The notes beneath the pieces are model-generated. The model worked only from the letters and a program-made list of their open reading frames with translations. It did no database searches and was not told the origin of the DNA. From Plazaster borealis (taxonomy: Eukaryota; Echinodermata; Asteroidea; Forcipulatida; Labidiasteridae): a stretch of DNA of 64,000 nucleotides. Where the stretch lies: positions 23,855,376 to 23,919,375 of the forward strand of contig CM037461.1 of assembly GCA_021014325.1 (NCBI GenBank), written 5' to 3'. The translations under genes and the position numbers were made by a program. Shown piece after piece: positions 22,211 to 34,200 of the stretch. Numbering within the stretch: the stretch's first letter is position 1; each line of letters opens with the position of its first letter.

Positions 22211-25200
22211 ATGTGGTACAAAACGAGCCACAGGAGAAACGTACAGGTATGTAAGGATTAATATACCAAACCCAATTATAAAATCATAAAATCATAAAAT
22301 CCTCTAAACGATTCCTGAGAATGAGATTCCCAGAACTCATTGAAGATGTTCCGGCCCAACTTTGGACAAATGTTGGAATTGGTCCCAACTTCTTCTTGCT
22401 TTTTGAGTGCAGCCTTCAATTCAAATGATCAAACTTATTATAAAGATGTACGAATCTGAGAAGCCTTTAATACTGACAGTAACGTTTCTCAGATTGTGTA
22501 TTCCAATTGCAGATTATTCTTCCTGCGTTGACAATAACCGCTCCCTATTTTCGGCAATATCTCAAAAACGCTACCTTTTGAAATGAAATTTTCACAGGTT
22601 AGTTTTATGGTTAGCCCTGGTAGGACGTCAGTCAGTGTACACTGACGTCCTGGGTATAAAGCTCCTCTACAATGCAAACATATTTTGAAGTAATGTTTTT
22701 TCATAATTTTACCTGATTTAAGAAGCTGAAATTCCGTTCATATATTCTTTATGTCCGTAACTCACTATTGATGGGTCCAACAATAACAATTTCGTCCACG
22801 AATGACATTCTAGCAAATAAGTCTGAGTTGTGCACTACCGTTTTTATCATCGTGTACCAATTGACTGTGTAGGCTCAGGCGCGCATGCGCGACATGCATA
22901 ACAACCTGACCGACTTCCGCGTTAAATTTGCGCCCCCTCTAAGTAAGACTGCGCCCTCTATCGTGGTTGCTATGCAAAGAACGCACATGCGCTGAAGCAT
23001 TCACGTCTTGTCAGTATCGGCCTGTCGCCGAGAATGCATAAATTTCCATTTTATTTTCACAATAATGTCATCCAAGGATAAAATTGGCAATTCTGAATAG
23101 AGCAGGCGTAAGGTTCAGGACACAAGGAACATGTGAGTCAAGTTTCAGCTTCCTCAAAAAGGCAAAAATATGATAAAAAATGGTTATAAATTTTTTCGCA
23201 ATGGTACGGGACCTTTATACCCTGGACTCCGTCGCGTTGTATGCAACGGAGGAGTCCAACCTGGGCTAGTTTTATGGTATACTTACTATCCGTCTATATA
23301 GGAGTGAAACAAACAGTGGGTTCCAATTACCAAACGTATACAATCCCTTTATTAAGAGGAAATGTCAAATAACCAGTTAACAAACCATACAGGAGGATAC
23401 CTACAAGCTTCTCGAGAACATCGCCAGTTCTCACGAGACTGACTCTGATGAAGCTGAAGACGTAGACGACGATGACAGGATCCACTTGAAGAAAGAGGTG
23501 GGACTAGTGGGAGGCGTGGCCATGGTCGTCAATGGAATCATCGGATCGGGCATCTTCATTGCCCCTCAAGGGGTACTACTGGATGCTCAGAGTGTGGGGA
23601 TGAGTATGGTGGTGTGGGTGGTATGTGGGATCGTCTCGTCTCTGGGTAAGTCTAGGGGTACCACTTAGGGGACGAGGGAGGAGGTGGGGGGTGGGTATAA
23701 ATCCATGTTTCCAGTGGGCTTAGATCTTGCCTGGAGAGGCTTGCATTTTGATACACCATGTCGGTGTTGCCACATTATAGATACCAGAAAAAATGAATTT
23801 GACACCCTAGTTTTTGCATTGCATGGAGAGCAGGTGGATATGAATGATAGATTGAGTGGAGTGTGTTAATAGTCTGTTCTTATCTTTTTAGTATAGATCT
23901 CAAGTTTGGTTTTAACACAAAAACCCAAATGTCTGAACACATTATTAGAAATCTTACAAATCTTTGGTGTTTTCTCGTCTTTCTATCTCAACATTTGTGG
24001 CGTGTCATGGCCAAGCGGTTAAGAGCACCGGACTCGAGCTCTGGTGTTTCTGATCAGCAGAGTGTGGGTTCGAGTCCCGGTCATGACACTTGTATCCTTG
24101 AGCAAGATACTTTACCATAATTGCTTTGTCCTTCGGATGGGACATTAAGCCGTAGGTCCTTTGTACTAGGATTGGTAGTGCACATAAAAGAACCCAGAAC
24201 ACTTATCATGGAAGAGTAGGGGTTTACCCCAGTGTTTCTGGTTCACATAGCAAGTACCCTTGTTTACAGGTTTCCTCAGGCTTGCGAGCTACAGTGATTA
24301 AGTTCACTTATGAGGCATCCTTGGTTTCATTATTAACAGAAAAATATAATAATAATAATTTCATTTATTCATTTCACAGGTAAAAAACATCACAAATACA
24401 TCATCAAAATAAACATTATATACAAAAGGCAAGAGATATAAAACTATAAACACTCAGCAGATTACATAATACATTCCAAAGACACGACAATGACACACCT
24501 TAAGGATTATAATAATGATAATAAAGTTCTTTGTGATTTTGATTCTGCCTCACAGGAGCTCTCTGCTTCGCTGAACTAGGATCCCAGGTTCCCCAATCTG
24601 GTGGAATATATACCTATATCCTGCTTGCATACGGTGATCCGCCTGCTTTCCTCGTGTCGTGGGCTTCTACTGTCATCATAAGACCGTCATCTGGTGCTCT
24701 GTTATCTCTGACCTTTGGTTATTACGTGGCCGAGTACGTCACACCCGGCAGTTGTCCGCCTGCGGGTGCTGCGGTGAAACTATTTGCCATGCTTGCTTTA
24801 AGTAAGAGTGACCTCTGTGTCTTAAACATAGCAGTGAAGCCTGCTCAAAGTTGAGCTGTCCTTTTAAAGCAAATGTACAACATTGGTAAATGTCAAAGAC
24901 CGGTATCCACACTTGATGTGACTTAGCCCACCTTGTTGAGCTGTAATGGATCTCTTTTAACATCGGTCTCATAACACTCACCATAGTGTTATGAGACCGA
25001 TGTTAAAAGAGAGAGCCACTACAGCTCAACAAGGTGGGCTAGATGTGACCCAACATATACATGAAATAAAAAACCTGTGAAAGTTTAAGCTAAATTGGTC
25101 TTCGGAGTCATGAGAAAACAGTGAACAAACCCATTATATGTTTTCACTGTTTTCAAACATCGGATTTTATCACCAGTGATAAAGACTACTTGTTTTACTC

Positions 25201-28200
25201 ATTTCCTAAAAACTATAGCATTTCAATCAAAACTATTTCAAGGGAATTTTTTCCAACATGACCATCTTTATACCATGTAAGTTATGTGGAAATCTGTGAA
25301 CATTTATATTTTCACTCTTACCAATGTTGTACATACCCTTCAAAGGATAGCACATACTGTTTTGGGAAAAGTAACCCATCCAGCCCTTTATTTTTCAAAT
25401 TATTAACACTTTATATTTTCGAGCTGACTTGTTAAAGGGTCTGTGGTAATGACTCAGAAAATTAATGGCAATAAAAACCTACTTGGTAAGAAGTACTGCA
25501 GCTTTCGACAGTCTAAAGCATTTTGAGAATCATTTTACTTTGAAGTATTGTGGTTATGTAAAAAGATATACGTTTTTATCCCCAAAGTTTGAATCTGAGA
25601 AACGTTACTGTCAGTAACGTTTCTCAGATTGTGTATTCCAATTACGGATTATTCACGACCACCTTTTGAAATTAGATTTTCACAGGTTAGTTTTATTGGA
25701 TATCTACATTTATGTATTGCATTAAAACAATCGAACAGTTCCAAAAATCAAAGGTATACTTACCCTTTAAACACCTCTTCTTGATTAATAATGTTATACT
25801 CCGAAACAATTTGCCGCAATTTCATATAACTGTCATTCTCGTATATTATTGTACTTTCTTTTAGTGACGGCAGTATTTATCAACTGTATAAGTGTGAAGG
25901 TAGCAAACTCATTGCAGATTCTCTTCTCGATATCCAAAGTATTGGTGCTGACTTTAATCATCATAACTGGATTTATTATGATCTTAAAAGGTGACGTATT
26001 TTGAGGGTCTTTTGTTATATTGTTTATCCTTTGTAGTCTATGTATATCTTCAATCAGTTTCCTCTGTTTATACCTTCCGGTTTTTTCACCTTTTCAGGTC
26101 TTTTAGTTCCACTTTTTCAATTTTCCTGTTTTGAGTTTTCTTTCTCTGCCCTTTCACTAGTCACTAACCTTTTCTCATATTTTTCTTCCATTTCCTAATG
26201 TTTCCTTACTCGGATCTATTCTTGTCCTTTCATTTCTGCCTCTCACCGGTATTTGACAAAAGTCACCAACAAAATAAATTAAGTTGACTTGTGTATTTTT
26301 CTAGGTAGGTTTGTATTAGCCTTTTGCTTCCTTTGACTCCATTAATTTTTATATCTTGATGTCCCTTTAATGATGTAGTTTTAGCTTTTTACTGATGTAA
26401 TAATAGTTGCAATTCAGTTGGCTGAGTCATCAGGGTGTGGGTTCGAACCCCGGTCATGACACTTGTGTCCTTGAGCAAGACATTAACTATAATTGCTTCT
26501 CTTCACCCAGGGTTGAATGGGTACCTGTGAGGGCAGAGATGGTTCATGTGATTGATTTAGCTTGGTGCGCTACATATTTGGCAGCACGGACTGTATACCT
26601 CCAAGGGAATTGTACAAGAACTCATATTTTCCCAAAACTATTGTTGACTGGAATGCCCTGCCCCCTGCTGTCGTCGAAGCACCTTCTACACCATCCTTCA
26701 AAGAAAGGCTTGAAACGCACCTAAGCCAGCACATCTAACAACTGACCCTAACCCCCATTGGCGTGATACTCCAGAGGAGGCGTTGCCAATTATTTGTCCA
26801 GATCCAGATCCAGAAGGGAGCTGAGATGGTTTCAGGAATGAAATAAATGGCCCAGTGATCAGGGGTAATAATGTATGAGCATCACTGGGCCCTATATAAG
26901 AAGCCACTATTATCTATGCTGTGATGACTATTATGAATAAACCTTATATCTATCTCGGTCTATCTATATACTTATCTATTTTGCATTACCAGGACAGCAC
27001 CAGTACCTAGATCCATCCGTTTCCTTCAAATCCTCCTCGACTGATGTTTTTGGTTATGCATTAGCCATGTACCAGGGGTTATGGGCATTTTCTGGCATGT
27101 GAGTACGAGGTTGACAAATCTCAGCTAAATAGGTAGTCTTGGTTCCAAGACGCTCCAGTTGTGTAGTCACGAACACAAGGTAGTCAAGAAGACCTAATCG
27201 CTATTAAAACCGCTAGCGCCCCACAAACCAATCGCCACTAGAGGGCGCTATCAGCATTCCTGTAACCGCTATCAAAAGAGCATGACTAATGCATAATGGG
27301 TCACATACCTCAACTGTGCAGAAACTCCCAAGGCGCTCCTGTGATAGTGGTTCGTGGTTTGATAGCAGTTATAGGAATAAGAGCACCCTCTAGCGGTAAC
27401 AAGGTTTTTCCCGTGAATATTTGTGATCACACAACTGGAGCGTCTTGGAACCAAGACTACTAAATAGGCCGTGTCCTTATTGACGGCTTCGGCAGTGGCT
27501 ACAACCGGAATGTCTCCAGGTTCTACTTCTTAAAAACCCCCATAAAACAGCAAACCAATCCGAGCATCCCGAACAATTCATCCGATTTTTTTTGGGGGGG
27601 TACCCTTACACCGATGTGTATTTTAAGCACTGTATACTCAATACTTTCCCCGAGTTCTGTGAAAAAATTTCCACAGGCAAATCACTCGTGTGGGATTCGA
27701 ACCCACGACCTTTGCATTGCTTGAGAAGATGTCTTACCACTAGACCACCAAGCTGTGCCCGGTGGCTAGAGGCAGTTCGAATCCTCTGTGTTAGCAGCGG
27801 GTACCGCAATGATTTAATAGATGTTAAATAGATGTTTTTTGCCTGGGGAATTTTTTTCACAGAACTCGGGAAAGTACTGAGTATACAGTGCTTAATACAT
27901 ATCGGTGTAAGGGTAAAAACAAAAAAATATAGATTCTTTATCCCTGATGCAAAATTAACATCTATTAAATCATTTGAAATCATTTAGCCATGCCAACCTT
28001 AACTTGCCAGTTGTTTGACACATTTCTTAAAAGTAATTAGGCATATGCCAATAAAATAAATGCATATTCATAATTTATTCGATGACCTTCCCCCCCCCCC
28101 TTTAAATGTCTAACTCAATATTGTATAGAAAATTTGTGGACTTTTCAGAAGTTTGAGAAATTTGCTGATAGTCGTGCTTCCTTTTTTTCCAGTGAGGGTG

Positions 28201-31200
28201 TAAATACAGTTGCTGAGGAAATTGTAAATTCTAAGCGGTAAGTACAATTTTTTGTACCTAATTTTAATAAATGTTTATGCATGTTATGCAAACTATGACT
28301 AATTGACACAATGAGATGACATTGCATTAAAGGAACTATTATCCATCGAGGGGTTATTGACACGGTACGTTTTTATTATTTCTAAAGTAAATCAAAATTT
28401 GTAAATTTAAAACCTACCATGAAATTGTTGGTGGTTTAAGTATGTTTGAATTGTTGCTACTGATTCAGCATCAGATGTGGTTTGATGTAGAACTTTGTTC
28501 CACATATTCCTTCAGGGTTTGCCCTTAACTTTTCTAGTGACTGGCCAGCAGGACCAGTTAGCTTGTCATTTCATAGTATTTAATAGATGTTATTTGTTGT
28601 GGGGTTTTTCATAATAGTTCCTATGAAATATGGCTGCTTTTCAAAACTGAACTAGCCAGCCGGACCACTTGGAGAGAATTTTGACTGGTCCTCAGGTGTT
28701 TCAACTGGCATTTGGCCAGCGGACTAGTGTTATAAGGGTGAAGGCTGTTCTTCTTCTCGTATGATGAGCAGCTTGGAGTCAGATTTAGACTGGACATTTT
28801 TTTTCTTCTTTTCAATGCTGCATCTCCTTGAGACCTCCAGAGGAGCACCAAAAGAGTACAGTCTTGGACGATGTGCTGGACAGCCTGGGCCCAATTTCAT
28901 AGAGTTGCTTAAGCACAAAAAGTAGCTAAGCCCAACAAAATTATGCTTACCAGACTAAGGTTACCAGCCAAACTGCCATGTTACGTGTACAATTTGTGAC
29001 TGGTATCCTGCTCATTTCTGCTAAGCTGAAAATTGTTAAGCAATATTTTCTGCTTAAGCAGCTCTATGAAATTGGGCCCTGATCAGGGTGCCCGCAGTGC
29101 AGAGCCGTATATTGAGAGAGTTGTGACAACTTGCGATTAGAAGCCATTCTGTGTCCCCCAAAAAACGCATTGGGGAATACAGGGTGCCAAACTAGTCTGC
29201 CCATTGGGTTGTGCTGCATTTGGACTGAAAATGGCGTCCAGCAACCCTGGACCGAAGAAAACTGGTCCCTCTATGTCGCAACTCTCTCAATACACAGCTC
29301 TGACGCAGTGTTATCTGTTAATACTGATTAACTCTTAGAAGAAAGACTGTCTCGTCTTTTTTGGCGTGAGTTGCTTGTCGTTGGTTGCATGATGATGTAG
29401 TGAAACATTCACCTTGTGAATAAAATGAAAACAATTATCATTTCAGAAATATTCCACTGGCAATATTCATAGCAATGCCTTTTATAACGGTGGTATATCT
29501 GATGACAAACATCGCATACTTCTCGTTATTGTCACCTGAGGAGGTGCTAGCTTCAAACGCAGTGGCTGTAGTAAGTATATCTGGGTGTTTTTTGCTTAGC
29601 AAATACAGATAACCAGCCAAAATGTAATTGAATGTGTAATTTGACTGGTACCCTCCTCGTACCTTTAATGATTTTTACTTCTGCTTAACAGCTTTAGGCC
29701 TATGAGATTAAGCCGTCGTTGAGTGGCTGATGGTTATAGTTAGTTGACTGTAGTTTAGTTAGTTAGTTAGTCAACATGGCGTATTTTCCTCCCTATCTCC
29801 AAATATTGTTAGACTTCAAGAGCATTAGTTGATGATATATGTAATGGATGGTGTAATTTCTATAGCGTGGGTTCGTATCCCACTGCTGCCACCATGTTGG
29901 CATGTGGCGTTAAAGGATTGAGAATGGAACTTTTATTAGTTCAACAGTAATCGGCCATGTAAAAGACTATCGCCCTTTGCTGGCGTGCAGAGATGTGACA
30001 GGGTGGCTAGAGTTTGATTGGCTGGTCCTGAGAATTATTGTGTAATAATCATGATGTTCTCTTGAGCTAACAAAAAAGGAAAGTGAAGTGGCCAGTGAGT
30101 TGGAAAAATTCACTTGCTGATTTAATATCATAAAAAGGATAATCAATTTTAAAATGTATTATTATATATTTAATTTACTCTTCTCTTACCTGATTTCTAT
30201 TCAAAAGACTTTGAGAAAACGTTGTGTAATTTTGATGATAGGCCTACATGCTTTACATATGGTTTTTTTTTCCCGTGGTGCAGACCTTTGCGGATCGAAC
30301 GTTTGGCACAATGGCATGGGTTATACCACTTGGCGTGTGCATCTCATCATTTGGATCTCTCCTTACAGCAATTCTTTCCGATTCAAGGTAATTCATTGCA
30401 GGAAGTGAGGTAGTCTTGGTTCCAAGACGCTCCAGTTTTGTAGTCACGAAAACCTAATCGCTATCACCCCCACGAACCACTCGCCACCAGAGGGCGCTAT
30501 CATTCCGGTAACTGCTATCACACTACGAACCGCTATCACAGGAGCTGTTGAGCAGCGGTTCGTGATTTGATACAGTTACAGGAATGATAGCGCCCTCTAG
30601 TGGCGAGTGGTTCGTGGGATGATAGCGGTTTAGACAGCGATTAGGTTTTCGTGACTACACAACTGGATCGTCTTGGAACCAAGACTAGAAGTGAGGGTGA
30701 ACCTGTGTTTTGTTTTTTTTCATTTTGTTTATTAGTTTCACAGGTAAAAACATCATAAATACATCATCAAAAGATACATTATATTCAAAAGGCAAGAAAT
30801 ATAAAACTATAAACACTCGGCAGATTACATAATACATTCCAAAGACAGGACAATGACACACCTGAAGGATTACAAACAAGTAAACTAAATTACTATCTAG
30901 TTGTTTTCCAAATGCCATTATAGACAAAACAATCCAATGAGCAACATCACAAGAGAATTTAAAATAATAATTGAAAAAAGAAGCAAAAAAAACTAAATGA
31001 TAATAAAAAACAAGAAGATACATTTTTGTTAACAAAAGATATTTACAAGAGACAAAAACAAATGGAATGTTCTTATAGAAACGGCGTTTTCTGTGTAACA
31101 ATATAAACCAATTAAACATTTTAAATTAACTAATTTTTAAAGTTAGAACCTCACAAGCTTTTCTGTGAGACGCCTTTCTGAAAGGTATTTTAAAAAGGTT

Positions 31201-34200
31201 TTTGCATTCATGCGCGTAAAAAGCCCTTATAGATTTGACGTTGAGGACTGGGCCCAATTTCATAAAGCAGTTTGGCAGAAAATTCTGCTCAGCAAATTTC
31301 TTTGCTAAGCAAGAAATAAGATGGGTACCAGTCACAGCAATGGTAACTGTATGGTATTTTGGCTGGTAACCTATTTTTGCTTAGCAAGAGTTATCTGTGC
31401 TTACATGCTTTATGAAATTGGGCCCTGGTATGTTGATTGTGATTAAGCTTAAAGGCACTGAACACGTTTGGAAATTGTCAAAGACCAGTGTTCTCACTTG
31501 GTGTATCCCAACATATGCATAAAATAACAAGCCTGTGAAAATTTGGGCTCAATTGGTCATCAAAGTTGCAAGAAAATGATGAAAGAAAAAACACCCTGGT
31601 TGTACAAATTTGTGTGCTTTCAGATAGGAATAATAAAAACTTGCAAGAAGTTTTTATTATTTTAGTGAGAAATTACCTCTTTCTCAAAAACTACGTTACT
31701 TCAGAGGGAGTCGTTTCCTACAATGTTTTATACTACCAACAGCTCTCCGTTGCTTGTTACCAAGTAAGTTTTTATGCTAATATTTGTTTTGAGTCATTAC
31801 CAAAGGTGTACGATACCTTTAAATTAGTGCTCGCATAAGCTTGGGCGCCAACACGCGTATGTTTAAACACTTTTAGCCACGTGATCTCCAGTCGACCAAT
31901 AAGAATGGATTTAATTGTCTGAGGTATTTATGACACACTCCCTCTCATTGCTGCAGAGCCTCACTAGCAGCGGGACGTGAGGGTCACATGTTGATCCTAG
32001 CATCCATGGTAACCCTGAAATGGAACACCCCTGCACCAGCAGTTGTCCTTGAGGTAAGTCTATGTCCAAATTAGTGGCTGTTGCTAAGGGTGTTGCTATG
32101 GGCGTCAAATGCTTAAACCCATGTTGGTGTAGTCTTGGTTCCAAGAACATGGTGTTGTGCGTACAAACATCCAACGTTCAGATCTCCGCATACTATACAT
32201 TTTGTATTGAATAAACATAGAGGGCGCTTTAGTATATTGTTCCCGGATCCAGATGTCAGTGGGGAAAATAACACTGGTCATAGCGCCCTCTATTTTTATT
32301 CTTTACAATTGTACAGTGTGCGGTGTACATAGATCTGAACATTGGTTGCGCAAACACTATGGTCTTGGAACCAAGAATAATGTTGGTGTGGCCTTTATGC
32401 CGCAGGCATTAATTCGGATATGGCTTATGATCAATCTATCTAGTATCTACATAACTACGGACAAAACCTTATTTTCTGTAAGGCCGCGTCTGAATTGGCG
32501 GTATTGGCTGCAACTGCAGCTTTTCTTCAGCGTTGCATATAATGGTTATTAGCCATAGCCAATCGTGCTTTATTTGGACACAGTTTTCAGCAAACTCATC
32601 CCAGTTTGTGTCAAGCTGTTTTGGCTTAAAAACAATGTTTCCGTCATGCGTTGTGCGGAATGTGAAATTCTTTAGAATAAAAATATTTGCCAAGCAATAC
32701 ACATAATTTGTATGGATAATGCAGAAGCCTACGCAATACGGATCCATGGAATTACATGGATTGCTTGCCGTGTTTCTAAATTTGTACGCACTGCGCATTG
32801 CGCACAACATATGACAGACACATGGATTTCCTGCCTTTATTCCCCTATCTTGTGTCCTTGTAAAATGCATAACGACTGTTTAAACGGGACTAATCTCAGT
32901 TCCCTACCCGCCTTAAGTTTTTTCACTTGATACAAATTTTTGAAATAAATGGAAGATCGGATTTAAAAATAAATATTAACTAGTTTACGATTATTCTTCT
33001 TCTTCTTTTCACAGGGTCTTACAGTGGTTGCTTTAATAATGGTTGGGGAGTTCAAACCATTATTTAAATTTATCGGCACAGTTTTATGGTTGATGAATGC
33101 TGCAACCTTTTTTAGTGTGATCATTCTGCGATATAAGCTACCGCGCCGTCCAAACGGTTTTAAGGTAAGTCCACCATACGTACATAAACAGCTACCTGAG
33201 GGAAAGCATTTGTTAAAGGCACTGAACACGTTTGGAAATTGTCAAAGACCAGTATTCTCACTTGGTGTATCCCAACATATGCATGAAACAACAAGTCTGT
33301 GAAAATTTGGGCTCGATTGGTCATCGAAGTTGCAAGAAAATGATGAAAGAAAAAACACCCTTGTTGTACAAATTGGTGTGCTTTCAGATAGGAATAAAAA
33401 CTTATTGCAAGAAGTTTTTATTATTTTAGTGAGAAATTACCTCTTTCTCAGAAACTACGTTACTTCAGAGGGAGTCGTTTCCTACAATGCTTTATACTAT
33501 CAACAGCTCTCCGTTGCTTGTAACACAGTAAGTTTTTATGCTAATATTTATTTTGAGTAATTACCAAACATGTACAGTGCCTTTAAAGGGGTTGCTATTT
33601 TATCATTTAATTGTAATTTTGATATTTGTTTATTTGTACACTTAAGGCCCCAACCTCAAGGTTTTGAAAAACTAGCTAGACTTAAACTACATGGTGTCAC
33701 CACAGAATTCTTATAATTATTATAAATAAATGGTGGAAACATCGTTCACCAGTTTGTCATGCTGCAGTGTGCCGCACCACAGAGTTTGCCCCCACTAAAC
33801 GAATCGCTGTTTGAACATCACCAACCGTGTGTTATTTGTATACTGCTTCCTATTCCAGTGAATACTGGCACCCAACCTCGTCCCCAAGTTGTGTCGAGCA
33901 GTACGAGGTTGACTGCTCTCTCACCCTGGTATTGGATCATTTGCATATCCAAAATTTTTGGATACGTATGCAAATTAGAATAGTCTGGCTGTGAACATGG
34001 TGAATACTGAATGAGTACAACTTAACATGTTTATGTTAGACTTGTGTACACCAGTCGTTGTCCAATCAGGGTCCAAGTAAGGAGTTTCCCTCCCAGGGTT
34101 TACTATTGTAAACATGGTTGGAAATAAAGTAAACCATGGGGACGAAGTTGTACTGGCACCCTATTAAACATTCGTGGTTTTCTGCTTCACAGGTTCCCAC

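Noticed and set aside
23486..23668. SLC7 start at Met 23486
   Set aside because: The open frame continues 31 codons upstream to a good acceptor at 23392, and a phase-matched ATG exon follows a TATA box at 22164.
24000..24090. Possible tRNA gene (A and B boxes; also at 6310, 41430, 61550 and 62590)
   Set aside because: No complete cloverleaf with a paired acceptor stem, and each head continues into the same repeated body. These are tRNA-derived SINEs.
30685..31119. 144-codon minus-strand ORF
   Set aside because: AT-rich, F/Y/L-rich translation over interspersed repeat H and intron sequence. No recognisable domain.
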